64,000 nucleotides of DNA from Podocnemis expansa (GCA_007922195.1 ML681998.1:12187070-12251069); one strand, 5' to 3'; positions 45,228 to 57,420 are shown, counted from the first letter of the stretch. Translations and numbers: made by a program. The notes: generated by a model from the sequence alone, not told the origin.

Positions 45228-47039
45228 AATGGAAGTATTTTCTGTCAAGCCTGCCTGTAGAGGTCATTTGAATGTATGTACCAACATAGAGCATATAAAA
45301 TTAATGTCTACCAAGAGCTTTCAGCAAATAGTAAGGCGGATTTAGCTAAATTATATCTCTTGTTATTATGTTATGGTGATAGGCATTAAAAAGGAAACAC
45401 TTCTCTTATTCTGCTGTAAGTATCTCATCACAATATTAGAATCAAAGACAATGTCTTCTTATGATGAAGTCAACATTACAATAATAGTCAACATTACAAT
45501 TATAGTCTTTGCTTTTTTTCTTGTTGTGGTGTCCTACATAGAAGAAAAAAACTGTGTGTGTGCCCAAAGATTTGGACTCTTAAAATATCTGCTTGTTGTT
45601 TGCATTAGAGATCCAGATCTTATCTGTCATGAGCTTTGTGCTGCACAGTTACAGAAATAAAGATAATTCTTGCCCCCAGAGAATTGATTTGTTCTTCACT
45701 GACATACCCCGGGATTACATTTTCAAAAGTGCACACTGAAAGTTTCAGTTTTTGCTGCCTAACTTGAAGCATGCAAATGCACCCCAAGTCAGAGACTGCT
45801 TCTGAAAATACAAACCCAAGTTTCTAATAATAAATAGTTAAACAATAAACCAATAGCATGTAGCCTATTTGTTATGATGTTAGTTTCAGTACTGCTACAG
45901 ATAAAGTTTTGTCAGGACTTTCACTTTAAACCCTGTTTGTCGTTAATTTATATAACACAGCTGTAAATGTTTCTGTGGTTGAAATTCCAGGGAAGAATTG
46001 TAAAAAAGTAGCATGGCTATTTTTGAACACTATAAGAGTAATGAGGCTGGGAGTTTTGTATATAAAATGTTTGCTTAACTCAGTGATGGCTTTTATTTAA
46101 ATAAAGAAAAAACACACAAAGCACCCTTGAGAGAAGACTGCAACTAAACAAAAAGCTATTTTAATGACTTTGAAAGAGGATAATTAGTAGGGTCATGATT
46201 TTGCTGACATGCTGTCTGTGGTTTTTAAGCTGTAAATATGGATCAGATACATTAACAATGGGGACAGACACTGACATGGAGATATACCCTTGTGGATCAA
46301 ATGACATATCCAAATAAAGTGCTTTCCATTGGCTACAGGGGCATTGGATCTGGCCCCAGTTTTGATCTCACTGAAATCAATAGGAGTTTTTCCAAGATTG
46401 CTGTGGACTCTGGATGTGGCACTGTACTTTCATGCCTTTTATTCTATTGTTGAGTCAGCTGTTAAGAGCCCCTTTCTGGGATCAGCTGGAATGGGACAGA
46501 GAACATCTGCGTTGCAGCACAGAGAATGTCTTCATTTCCTGAATGGTTTGCCAGGGTTTGTTTGTTTTGAACCCAAGTTGCAATTCTTTCTATTAGTCTG
46601 AGCTGTCCGTTCTACCACATCATCATCCCTTTTTCTGCTGAAAATGTGAAGGCTACACTGTGACATGAAAGCACTGTACTTATTAGCCTGCTCTACACAG
46701 GAAAATCACCTGTTGCTGACAATGGATGGCAGCACAAGTTTCATTGCTGGTTGTGAATGTAATCCCAGAGGAAGGAGCTGGACATGGTTTGTTGCAGTCA
46801 GGGCTAGTCCTAGACCAAATGGCACATCAGGCAAGAAGCATCTGTGGCACCCCCAAGGCTTCCATTTATTAAACTTTTGAATACCGCATTTTTTACTGCA
46901 TTTGTAGCACATGTCATGACTTACACTCTTCAAGTTTTTAAAAAAAGAACACACTAATAGTTATACAGTACAGCAAGGTTCACAATATTGCAGCTAGGCT
47001 CTCATTTCATTTCACTTCACTTTAGCTCACTGATTTACT
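45228..47039. other. Mostly unique AT-rich sequence
   Basis: The word CAGGGCTAGTCCTAGACC near 46800 resembles the start of a hAT element, but no right end was found. No exon or RNA gene is recognised. Confidence 0.4.
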
Positions 47040-48110
47040 AAAGAAAAAAACAACAAGAGTCCTATGGCACCTTAAAGACTACCAGATTTCTTCAGCCATA
47101 ATAAGCTTTTGTGGGTTCCAACCCACTTTGTCAGATGATGAAGTGGTAACTACAGTTGAGAAGTATATATACACATGCCATGATGAAGGAGTGCAAGTGT
47201 TAGCAGACTCAATTCAGCTAGGGTAGAAGTGGCCCATTGACACCAGTTGATTAAAGGGAGACAATGTGTGAACGGGGACAATTACTTTGTGTAATGTGCT
47301 ACCCATTCCAAGTCCCTATTCAGATCCAATCTGATTGTATCAAGTTTGCAACTCAGCTCCAGCTCTGCAGTTTCATAGTGGAGTCTGTCTTTGAACATTT
47401 TTTTGTTGAAGTATGGCACCTTTCAAGTCTGCTTCTGAGTGTCCAGGGAGATTGAAGTGTTCTCTTACTGGTTTATGGATGTTGCCATTTTTTGATGTCC
47501 AATTTGTGTCTGTTTATCCTTTTGCACAAAGACACTCCAGTTTGGCCAATGTACGTGGTAGAGGGGTATTGCTGGCACATGATAGCACATATGACTTTAG
47601 TGGATGTGCAGGTGAATGAACCCCAGATGGTGTGGCTGATGTGGGTGGGACCTGTGATGGTGTCATCGGAGTCAGCGTGTGGGCAGAGTTGGCAATGGGA
47701 TTTGTTGCAGGGATAAGCTCCTGGATTAGTGTTCTTGTATGGTGTTCAGTTGATGTTGAGTATTTGCTTCAGGTTGGGGCACTGTCTGCAAGCGAGGATA
47801 GGCCTGCCTCTGACATCTTCAGAGAGTGTGGGATCATCTTCTAGGATAGTTGTAGATCTTTGATGATATGTTGGAGAGATTTTAGCTGAGGGCTGGAGGT
47901 GACGGCCAGTGGTGTTCTGTTGTTTCCTTTGTCAGGTCCATCCTGCAGTAGGTGGCTCCTGGGTACCCATCTGGCTCTGTTGGTCTGCTTTTTCACTTCC
48001 CCAGCTGGATACTGCAGTTTTAGGAATGTTTGATAGGATCTTATAGGTGTTTGTCTCTGTTTGAGGGATCAGAGCAGATTGAGTTGTATCTTAAGGGTTG
48101 GCTGTAGATG
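47040..48110 (-). mobile_element. Penelope-like element fragment with GIY-YIG endonuclease
   Basis: On the minus strand a broken frame runs from about 48110 to 47290. It contains ICSDPSNRDKHL, then CPLC-like cysteine spacing (QLCPHADSDDTITG), then TTYIGQTGVSLCKRINRHKLDI at about 47500-47570. These are the linker and GIY-YIG nuclease of Penelope-like elements. Downstream on that strand comes an arm with CTGACAA-A-GTGGG...CCCAC-AAAA and TTAGTCTTTAAGGTGCC-like sequence (47140 back to 47050), the same kind of arm as in the short palindromes. No inverted partner arm and no reverse transcriptase core are present. Confidence 0.8.
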
Positions 48111-48114
48111 ATGG

Positions 48115-48889
48115 ATATAGACAGGGTGTCAGTGAAGCCCTTGACTTACTAGTAACACCCCACCCCTTCTGTACCCACGAGGGCATGTCTGACAACAGTC
48201 TAAGAGATTTGAGGAAAATGAAGTTCTCAGATAGTTTTAGTTCTCAGAGATCTACAAAGGTCCATAATGGTCTAGAACAGTGTTGCTGCCCCAAAAAAGT
48301 TCAGGGCACAGAACTTGCCCCAATATGCTGGTTCCAGGCCTGATCTGGCTCCTAGACTTGATTTGGCTTGCCAGCCCCAGGGCTGATCTGGCCCTTGGGC
48401 CCGGGCTTGTATGCCACACCAACTCATGGGCCTGGCCTGCCACCCCCAACCTAAGGTCCCCCCTGGGCTGGGACCAGCTGCCGTCACCTGCCAGCCCCAA
48501 GTCTAGCTGACACCATCTGCCGACCCCCAAGTCCTGACTGGGTCAGGGTCAGCTACTGCTGCCTGCCAGCCCCAGGCTTGCGCAGACTCTCTGAGCTTGC
48601 ATTACTGGGGCTCAGTGGAACTCGGGGCACTGGCTGGGACATTCAGAGTCTGTGTCCCTTTCTGCCTGGCGTCAGTGATGCCCCTGATGTTCTAGGAGAT
48701 TAGTGGAAAACAAATTCACCTAAGGAATACCTGAAACATTTTACTTCAGGCATTCTATTTTCCCTTTTGTTGCTAAGAACAAATACAGCACCTCAAGCCT
48801 GGCATCCTTCAAGCCCAGCACACCAGGTGGTTTCCTGGGTTGCCTGCCCCTAAATCTGATCGTGGTTCCAGTCTCCACTTGTATTTACA
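48115..48889. other. Unresolved sequence, GC-rich from 48290
   Basis: Bases 48290-48560 repeat loose units with GCCAGCCCCA and GATCTGGC words. A CAGTGTTGCTGCCCC word at 48279 could be a hAT end, but no partner was found. No gene is seen. Confidence 0.35.
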
Positions 48890-49680
48890 CAAGGGCTAAA
48901 GTAACGAGGAAAGCACCAGAACACCATTCTGTGGCCCATCAATTTTAGGGGCTAGCATCCTGGGGCCCCTAAAAATAGAAAAAGTAACCAGAATGCAGCG
49001 TTCCAGTGCCTTCCGCCTTACTGGCAGCTGCAGCCCCTATCCTGCCAGAAGACAGTCTTCCGGCTGGCAGGGAGCTTTCCCCAGGCTGGGCCTGGAAGTT
49101 TTTAAATCTCCTGCCCTGAGCCAGCTCTGAGGAGGCTCAGGGCAGGAGCCTCAGCCTGTGCCCTCACCGCTCTGCTCCAGTGGAGGGGGATTGGGGACAG
49201 GAGAGCTGGCAGCAAGGCTGTTGAATTAGGGTGGGACTGGGGCAGGGTCAAGTTGGGGTGGGGGTGGAGCAGGCAGCGCGGCGGCCTCAGCAATGCCTGG
49301 AAGCCCTGTTGGGGAGCCTTTGGCTGTAGTCCTGGAGCTGCATGGCCTCGGCCCTGGTGGCGGGACAATGGGGGGGCAGTAGCTGGGGTGGGGGGGCAGT
49401 AGCTGGGGTAGAGGCAGGCATTTGGGGTGGCAGTAGCCGGGGAGAGGCAGGTTTTTGGAGGGCAGTAGTTGAGGTGGGGGGCAGCAGATGGGGTGGGGGT
49501 AGGCTTTGGGGGGCAGTAGCTGGGTTGGGGGGCAGGTGTTTGGAGGGCAGTAGATGGAGTCATGGATAGGAGTTTGGGGGAGCAGTAGCTGGGGTAGGTG
49601 AAGGGGGCCTGGACATTCATGAAGGGGGCTCAGAAATTTAGGAGGGTTCTGGGACCCACCAAATTATACTTTAACCACTA
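48890..49680. mobile_element. DNA element with GGCTAAAGTAA ends and G-rich minisatellite
   Basis: Ends read CAAGGGCTAAAGTAA and, complemented, TAGTGGTTAAAGTATAA. The 8-bp flanks TATTTACA (48882-48889) and TATTTAAA (49681-49688) differ by one base. It has the length and subterminal words of 34619-35403. The interior (49370-49610) is a degenerate minisatellite of GGCAGTAGCTGGGGT-type units of 25-38 bases. Confidence 0.82.
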
Positions 49681-49882
49681 TATTTAAACCATGTACCCAT
49701 GACCCAATGAGGAACCCATTACTGACACCTGTTCTAGTGTAAACCAGGACATGAATAATATCTTTGAATTAATACAACCTGCCTTTTAGGTATGTGAAGC
49801 CATATCCAGGGGCCCAAAACTTCCGTTTACTTACATCCCTAAAATTGGATCTTGGTGCCGAATGTTAAATGTATGTCTGAAA

Positions 49883-49998
49883 AATTTCCAAAGGGACACC
49901 TGTGTTAGTCTAGTTCAGCAAAACAAACAAGGAGTCCTGTGGCCCTTTTAAAGACTAACAAATTTATTTGTTGCATGAGCTTTCATGGGAGAAAATCC
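49883..49998 (+). mobile_element. Single arm of the PLE-derived family
   Basis: It starts TTTCCAAAGGGACACCTG and runs through GGAGTCCTGTGGCCC, AAAGACTAACAAATTTATT and GAGCTTTCATGGGAGAAAATC to about 49998. It has no inverted partner and no clear duplication. Confidence 0.7.
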
Positions 49999-49999
49999 C

Positions 50000-50930
50000 A
50001 CTTAGTTTTGTGAAGTTATGTCTTCTACTTTTGCCAGTGGAAACTGAGTGCATTCAACACCTTTAAAGGAGTTAGGCATTTACACACCTTTGAGATTTGT
50101 AGCCAAGCTCAATATGGGGTAAGTAGTGATCATAGTTATGCAATGCAATTTTTGACCCTGAGTTCAATGGAACCAATGGCTGGTAATCTGTTTGTTTCCA
50201 CCTGTAAATTGTAGATAATATTTACCTGCTTCACAGGGATGTTTTGAAGATTAATTAGTTAATGTTTGTAAAGTGCTACAGTATTTAGAAACATTACATT
50301 GACTGTGGGAATGGATTAGATGTCCTAATCTGTCTATTATGAGTCACTGGAATTACATAAAATACTATATACCCATGCAGTGCATCATACTTGCCATATA
50401 CAAATTGCAGTCTCAACTAGTTATTAGGGATGGGTGAACTGGTTCAACTAAAGTAAGAACAAGCACAAACTTTTACCTGTCACTCAAATCTAAGAACCTC
50501 TAAATGTGATAACTATCTATGTCCCAGCACTTCCAGGTAGAGATTATTCTTGAAATTTTAATTATTGAATTGGTCAAATTGAGGAAATACTGAAAATTAC
50601 AGAAAGAAATATACTTCTATGGGATGTTTCATCCCAGTTTTCAAGCTACAGCTGCTGTGATGCTTCTCTTCGTTCATCATACCACATGGGATAGTACATG
50701 GTTCCTTCCAGAAGTATACAATCCTTGGAGATTTGCTGGCACAGAGCATTATTTTCAAAATAACTAGAAATTTTAGAATAAATAGTTACATTTTAGATTT
50801 CTATTCTGATTTCTACTCATGTAATCTACTGACTCTATCGGGTTGCATGAATTCACGGAATTGAGTCCAAGGTTTATTCTCTGGGTTTCACACTGCTCTG
50901 AAATACTGTGTAGGTTCACATTACTATGAA
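50000..50930. other. Unique sequence with a MIR-like tail
   Basis: Bases about 50200-50290 (words CACAGGGATGTTTTGAAG and AAAGTGCTACAG) look like the 3' half of a MIR-type SINE. The rest is unrecognised. Confidence 0.45.
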
Positions 50931-50934
50931 AGTG

Positions 50935-51170
50935 TTGTATGGACAGCTGTAGAAGAGTAAGGTTGAGTAGTAAGCGTAGTGGACTAGAAGCCAGCAGATA
51001 CTGGTTCTATTCCCCATTCTGCTAGTGACACGTTGTATGACCTTAAGTAAATCACTTTGCCTCTCTGATTCCATTTTCTCATTTGTAAATTGAGGATGAT
51101 ACGTACCCACATTGTAAAGTGCCTTGAGATCCTTGGATGAAAGTGGAAGATTATTAATTTGAAATGGCAC
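50935..51170 (+). mobile_element. MIR-like CORE-SINE
   Basis: The order of blocks matches MIR: GTAGTGGACTAGAAGCCAG, GGTTCTATTCCC, GTATGACCTTAAGTAAATCAC, TTGCCTCTCTGATTCCATTT, CTCATTTGTAAATTGAGGATG, and a tail TGTAAAGTGCCTTGAGATCC. The GGTTCTATTCCC word sits where the B box of the tRNA-derived head should be. The copy is old and diverged. Confidence 0.8.
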
Positions 51171-51254
51171 AAAGCAAATTCTTCAAGATCCTTGGTTATG
51201 CATGCCTTATGTGTGATTCTTGTTTAGTGTTTATATTTCTGTAATGTTCAAAAT

Positions 51255-51330
51255 GTTTTGAACATTGTACAAACATATGGGAAGAGATAGTCCCTGTCCC
51301 AAATATAATTTAAAAAGACAAAAGGATATG
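51255..51330 (-). repeat. Ancient interspersed repeat fragment
   Basis: The words ACATTGTACAAACATATGGG and AGTCCCTGTCCC place it with 24440-24545 and 39490-39620. Confidence 0.45.
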
Positions 51331-51339
51331 AAGGGCATG

Positions 51340-51970
51340 GAGAGTTGCTTGGATACAGTATCCAAGCAATGTGTTCCAGCTGATGGCAGTCATGTATGTG
51401 TATGGGTGCGCATGTAAACACACAAACATACACACACACATTTTTATATATTAGCACCATTTAAAATCAATTTCACTATTTGTTTTAAAATAGGCTTTAG
51501 CGATCGTGGGGCTCATTGGATTTGAAATGACGGAGAGTAACAGATTGTGGGACTAACAGAGGGGGGTGACAAAGAAAGAGGAAAACGAGGAGAGAAGTAG
51601 AAGAGCAAGAGGATGTAAGAGAGAGACACACATGCATAGATGGAATTAAGTTGGATTTCTTGAATTCTGCCTATTTCTACTGCAGCCATAATGCTCTTTA
51701 AACATTTCATGGCATGTGTTTTATATTAGTTTGTTTATACCCAATACACTGTCCAAGTTTGTCATCTGCTTTATGGCTTCCAGTGACATGGAATGAATCA
51801 AGGCTGTGTCTCTGGAGAAGAATCTTAGAGGACAGCGGTTTACTAGATGTTCTGTGGTTTGGCTGTCTTCTCCACATTCACATTTCAGTTTGTCCTTCAT
51901 TTGCCATTTGTGAGTAGGTAATTGTAATGTCTGTGTGAGATTCTGATCAGTTTGCAGTAATCCTTATTTT
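51340..51970. other. Unique sequence with a CA-rich run
   Basis: A diverged TG/CA tract lies at about 51394-51441. No repeat family or exon is recognised elsewhere. Confidence 0.4.
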
Positions 51971-51973
51971 ATG

Positions 51974-52507
51974 GGGGTGCGTCTAGACTTACAATTTAAT
52001 TCAAATTAATGAGGATTAATTCAAATTAAATTAATGTGTGGCTACACTGGCTTTCATTAATTTTAACTAAGGAATTCCTTAGTTTGAATTAATTAAAGTT
52101 TACTTTGAAGTTGTAAAACCTTGATTAACTTTGAAGTAAGGGTCAATTTGAATTTACTAGGTCAAATTAATCCAGTTTAGCCATGTTAATTCGAACTAAC
52201 CATTAATTCAAATTAACACTTTTTTACTTTCTTCCTTCCAGGGTGTCTTCGTCCTTTTATATATTAGGTGGGGACATGGCCTTTCTTGGGGGCCGTCTTG
52301 CCATACCTCCCATGGTGCCCCTTTCCTAATTCAAACTAGCAAGTTGTGCCCGTGAACATGCTTGTTCGAATTGGGTTTTTTAGTGGGACCATTTTAGTTT
52401 GAATTAACTTAATTTGAACTAGTCATTATTAATGATTAGTTTCTAGTGGGGCCATGTTAGTTCAAATTAACTTAATTCGAACTAACCTTCCAAGTGTGGA
52501 CATAGCC
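51974..52507. mobile_element. MITE with GG-TATGTC ends, TTCGAACTAA type
   Basis: Ends read GGGGTGCGTCTAGAC and, complemented, GGCTATGTCCACACTT. A 3-bp duplication ATG flanks it (51971-51973, 52508-52510). Words such as AATTCAAATTAA and GTTAGTTCAAATTAAC tile the interior, and it shares the central GGGGCCATGTTGCCA-like part with 23769-24321 and 37971-38472. Confidence 0.75.
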
Positions 52508-52510
52508 ATG

Positions 52511-53320
52511 GTGATGTGGGAAAACCAGCTAGTTGTACTGTAGGATCCATAATCAAGACCTGATTCTTGATCCTGTTGCTTTTCCATAGACTTCACCATT
52601 TGTTTTTTGGTAACAGGCTGCTGACCAGAAACTGTTCCTGGACTTAAGGGAGCATCCTGAAGGTAATTGGAGATCTTCATAGATGGGCAAATCTGGGTTC
52701 ATTATCATGCAGTTATATGCTCTTATTATTGGGGCTTCTCTTTGAAGGAATGGATAAAAAAGTTATGAGAAATATGCAGGTAAAAATGTCCAAAACTTTC
52801 CCATCACACACCAGCTGGAGCAAGCCAATGTTTGCTCTGAATTTATTGCAGCACCTCTAAGCAGACTGAACAGCAAAGTAGTACTATTAGTTCTGATTAT
52901 AAATTGTCTAAGAAGGTCTCATTAATAAATACCCTATTATGTAACGTGCTGTACAGTACAACACCCACTATCTTAATACCATGCAATTCTGTGGTTTTAA
53001 AAATAGTGCTCTCAGTGAAAACAAAAATCCAATCTAATCTGACGTCTGATAGGAAATGTAGGAAGGAAACAACTGCAAGAGGCTCAGTTCATAATAGTTT
53101 ATGGTGTTACACTTCAAGGACCCATTAGGAGTTTTCTTGAAGTTTAGATTAAAATTAGCCTGATTTATTAAAATAATGGGTTAGGTTCTGTTCTTTGTTC
53201 CGGCCCCTTTACACAATGTTGGAGGAAAAAAAGGGCCAGAAAGCTGTCCTAATTGGGCAACTGAGGGTTACCCTCAGGCAAGGCAATCATGATTAGTATA
53301 GTTAGCTCTGTGCTGCTACC
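52511..53320. other. Unique sequence
   Basis: No repeat, exon or RNA gene is recognised. Confidence 0.4.
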
Positions 53321-53329
53321 TCCTATGTC

Positions 53330-53513
53330 CATGGTTTTCAAATATTTTTTTCTTGGGACCCAGTTAAAAAAATAATTTGTGCCGACAACCCAACGATTAC
53401 ATCTTTGAGCAATGCAGTCCAGTCTTTTGGCAGTAGCAGCAAGGGCACCATGACCCAGTACCTGAAGGTCTGTGGCCCAGTACGGGGCTCAACTGGTGGT
53501 TTGAAAATCACTG
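53330..53513. mobile_element. hAT-type element, GTTTTCAAA family
   Basis: Ends read CATGGTTTTCAAAT and, complemented, CAGTGATTTTCAAACC. It is the inverted, uninterrupted relative of the outer element at 55921-58046: both share GACCCAGTACC and AAAGATGTAAT-GTTGGGT. The flanks CCTATGTC and TCCTAGAC are only loosely alike. Confidence 0.75.
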
Positions 53514-53521
53514 TCCTAGAC

Positions 53522-55008
53522 CCACCTAGAGGGTGTGTCAGTATGACCAGTGTGTGAGGAGTATGGCCAGAGCATACTGCTTTCCAGTAGTTTCTGCTCT
53601 CTGTAATGGCATTTAGAAGGCTTTAACAGCTAGCAGAATTTCTTGTCCATGCACAGAAGTTGAACTGATCTAACTTAAATCAGTTAAAATGATGTAAATC
53701 ATGTGTGGACACACCTGCAACTGTTTAAATCTGCCTTACCTCCATTTTAGGTCGATAGATTAGAAACCCCATAATGGACAATTCTGGATGGGAGAGTCCA
53801 AACATGCACTTGCATCACTTCAACTAAATTGGTTTAAAATTACAGTTTTGGTTAAACTGGTGCAAATTAATGTGAAGAGCAGTTCTGGAGCTGCTCTAAG
53901 TTACCCCGGGGGTCAACCAGTCGCCAGTACCCTGGGAATCAGAAAATTGCAAAGGAGGCCTAAAGCTACTCTTGTCCCTTCCCCTCTCACTGCACTCAGT
54001 GGAGCACTGACTCAGCTGAGGATCTGGCCCATTTTGTATTAAATGCTAGAAAGTAGGTCAAATTAATCATCATCTCTTTGTAGGCTGAACAAAGAGAAGC
54101 TTCTTTTGACTATGTATGAAAGTCTACTATCCCCAAATTCTGTGCTGTGATGGAAATTCTGATCTCTGCCACCTGAGAGTACACTGCTATGCCATTTTCT
54201 AAACAGGGTAATTGAAATAAAACCAGAAATAATTAAACAACACCATTTCAACAGTGACAAATTAGTTCAGCACACTGTGTCTGCAAAGCAGTACAAACAA
54301 GGATTTCCTCCCAGTAGAAACAATGAATCAGCTCTGCCACGGTAGTTGAAAAGGATTTTGTAAACAACTGGGTGTGCACATGTGTAAACAGAGCTAACAG
54401 CAGAATTCCATACAATTGATTATAGAGAATAAATATGTGCATTTTAAGGTGTAAATTATTTAATCAACTCTAACCATTACTCAATACTTTTAATTGATGG
54501 ATCGTTATAGAGCCCTTCATGGGTCTGAGTGGCTTGTATGTTTTTAGCTGAAAGTAAAACCTTTAGTATGTGAGACATATGCTAGTTGATGAGTTTATTT
54601 ATACTCTTTGAGCAGTTTGGGAGGTTGGTTTTGTAGCTGGCAGTTGCTGTATCATGGATAGTGGCCAAAAAAATCCTGTAGTTCCTCTACCCCCCATAGC
54701 TTGTTCTTAATTTAACCTTGTTTGGGGCTGGCCTTACTTCCTTCACTTCTCCATTGGTCTAGTCAGGGTATATCTCAGATCTATCAAATTAGGGCCATCT
54801 GGACTCAGATTCCTTTGGAATCAAGTACACCTTCTGAAAACTGGTAGTATTAGAAAGCTTGTTAAGTCAAGAACAGGGGCCTTCATATGGTTTTGACAGT
54901 CACTATCTTTCAGTGAAATGGTAACACAGGAATAGCCATATTGCTTCAGACAAGGGTTTGTCTAATCTGGTGCTTTGTCCAGGATAGTGGCCAACACTAA
55001 GGAACCAT
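53522..55008. other. Unique sequence
   Basis: No repeat boundary, exon or RNA gene is recognised. The open frame at 53788-54042 has no domain. Confidence 0.4.
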
Positions 55009-55011
55009 ATA

Positions 55012-55420
55012 GGCTATGTCTACACTTGCTAGTTAATTTGAATGAAGGAGGCTTAATTTGAACTAACTTAGTGCCTGTCTACACTAGGCTTTCATTAGTT
55101 CGAATTAAGGAATTCCTTAATTCGAACTAATGAAAGCTTAGTTTGAACTAGTAAGACGTGCCCGTTAGGTCAAAATAAGCCCTTAGTTTGATCCTTTGTT
55201 CAAACTTGGCACAGTTTGGACATTTAAGTCCACTTTGTTAGTTCGAACTAAGGGCAGATCGTTCGAATTAACAAAGTGGGTTAAGTTGAATTGATTATAA
55301 TTCAACTTAGTCCATGTTGTTAATTCAAACTAATAAGTTTGAATATAGTTCAAACTACATGCAAACTTATTAGTCTGAACTAACAAATTCAAGCTAAGTT
55401 TGGGAAGTGTAGGCACAGCC
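55012..55420. mobile_element. MITE with GG-TATGTC ends, TTCGAACTAA type
   Basis: Ends read GGCTATGTCTACACTT and, complemented, GGCTGTGCCTACACTT. A 3-bp duplication ATA flanks it (55009-55011, 55421-55423). TTAGTTCGAATTAAGGAATTCCTTAATTCGAACTAA near 55095-55131 is one long palindrome. Confidence 0.83.
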
Positions 55421-55650
55421 ATAATGGACAGTTATGGAATAACCTTTTTGGGGTAGTTGACTTATACCTTGAAGCATGAGCATTTGTGGTCCTTAAAAGA
55501 TTCTATTCTTGAATCACCATGGATGCCTCTGCTTTCCTGCCTTTTGTTAATGTGTATACTGTAACAAATCCATGAAGCCCAGGATAGGTAGGAAGGGAAA
55601 CCCTGTGCTCTTCTGTATTTAATTAATCTTCTGATCACCTGTTACATTTT

Positions 55651-55884
55651 CCAAAGGGGCAGCCGTGTTAGTCTAGCTCTGCAGAACAAGCAAGAAATTC
55701 TGTGGCACTTAAAGACTAACAAATTTATTTATCGCATGAGCTTTTGTGGGAGAAAATCCCACTTTGTCAGATGCTTTGAAGTTCCCCCATCTTCAAAGCA
55801 TCTGACAAAGTGAGATTTTCTCCCACAAAAGATCATGTGATAAATAATTCTGTTAGTCTTTAAGTGCCACAGGACTCCTTGCTT
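55651..55884 (+). mobile_element. Palindromic PLE-derived element, complete
   Basis: A perfect 12-bp duplication CTGTTACATTTT (55639-55650, 55885-55896) bounds 234 bp. The left end is CCAAAGGGGCAGCCGTG. Both arms are complete and meet around CCCCCATCTTC near 55784-55794. The right arm reads CTGACAA-A-GTGAG...CCCAC-AAAA, a CpG-decayed form of the hammerhead-like core. Confidence 0.88.
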
Positions 55885-56884
55885 CTGTTACATTTTGTGA
55901 CTGACTTATATTGAATATAACAGTAGTTTTCAAACCATGGGTCAGGACCCAGTACTGGGTGTCAGAGCCCCAGGTACTGGGTTACGGCCACTGTTCCCTC
56001 TAAGGCGCGCGGCAGCGCGGCCGCGCGCTTAAAAAAATCCTGCCGCGCAGGATTTTCCTGCCCCCGCGCATGGGGCAGTTCAGGGCGGCAGCGTGGCCGC
56101 GGGGAGACGAGCCGGAGTGCTGTGTCCGGGCATGAGCCTCAGCCCAGCCCCTCGGCCGGAGGAAGGGAGGGTCTGCGGGCTTGGGTCAGCTCTGCCACTC
56201 CTCCCTCTCCTCCCCTCCCCTCCCCTCCCCTCCTCGGAGACTGTGGAGGCTCCGCCTCTTCCAGCCGGGGTCTGGCCGTTCGCATGGCCAGCCCCAGCCT
56301 CCAGCTCAGGCTTGTCCTTGCTGGCCAGCACCGTGGCCTCCTGCCCCCCGCCCAGCTCTTTGGCCAGTGAAGAGGGCTGGGAGGGGGAGGGGGTTGGTCA
56401 GGCAGCTGGCACAGAAAGCGTGGGGGCAGGGAGGGTGTATGGGGAGGGTGGAGAAGGGGTCAGGATGGTGGGCTGGGGAGGGATTGGGGGGGCTGAAAGA
56501 GGTGGCATGAAGATGTGGAGCTGGGGGTGGGGTTTAGGAGGGCTGGAATGGGGGCAGGGAGCTTAGGGAGTTGGAATTGGAGCAATTCTTCAGCTTTTTA
56601 AACAAGAGGCATGGCAAAGAGTAAGTGCCATTCATATCCTGAAGTTTGAAACTCCTCAAGTGGGAAAAAGGGAGTGCATAGTGCCAAAATGTCCCTTCTG
56701 TAACTAGATAAAGCTGTGGAGGTGAAAAATCTAAAAATCAGTTGTATATTTCCTGAAAGCTAGTGTGGATGTTACTTAAGTGGAGTGACTGAGCAGTGAG
56801 AGTGTTTGAGCATGCTAACCCTGTGCCTTCAAAGAACCTGGAACATGTTTTCTCCAAAATCCTGTAACTCACAACAATTCATTA

Positions 56885-56987
56885 CAAAACAAACAAGGAT
56901 TCTTGTGGTACTTAAAGACTAACAAATATATTGATTGCATGAGCTTTCATGGGAGAAAACCCCATTTCATCAGATGCTTTGAAGAAC
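56885..56987 (+). mobile_element. Single arm of the PLE-derived family
   Basis: Contains AAACAAACAAGGATTCTTGTGG, TACTTAAAGACTAACAAAT, GAGCTTTCATGGGAGAAAAC and TTTCATCAGATGCTTTGAAG. No inverted partner is present. It lies inside the inner hAT. Confidence 0.72.
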
Positions 56988-57420
56988 AGTTCACAGAAAT
57001 CTTAGAGATGTAACGGAGATATCAGATAAGTACTTGTTTTAAATATAGTAACAGCCAAAAGACTGGGAATCAAAGGAGCCATGAGATTATTCTCTTCACT
57101 ATGCACCCTAGTCTGTCCATCAGAAGAAACCATAATGCATTGAAGTGATGTGGTATTTTGGTAGAGATTTTCTCTTAAGTTGAAATGTAGCCCCAAAATG
57201 ATGGGGCAGGTAAAGATACAAGGGACTGAAAATAGGCTTTTAAGAAATACTGTAGCCTTATCTTAAAGCAGCTAGAAGCCCATTGTTTTGATTTCAGCTG
57301 TGTTTAGCATCCTTCTTGTAGCAGCATTTTCCTGAAAAGAGATGCCTGGAATCTTTTTTTGATTTTGAAAATTTCAGTAGAATTTACCCCTCTGGGACCA
57401 TCAAGACATCTTAAATGCTG

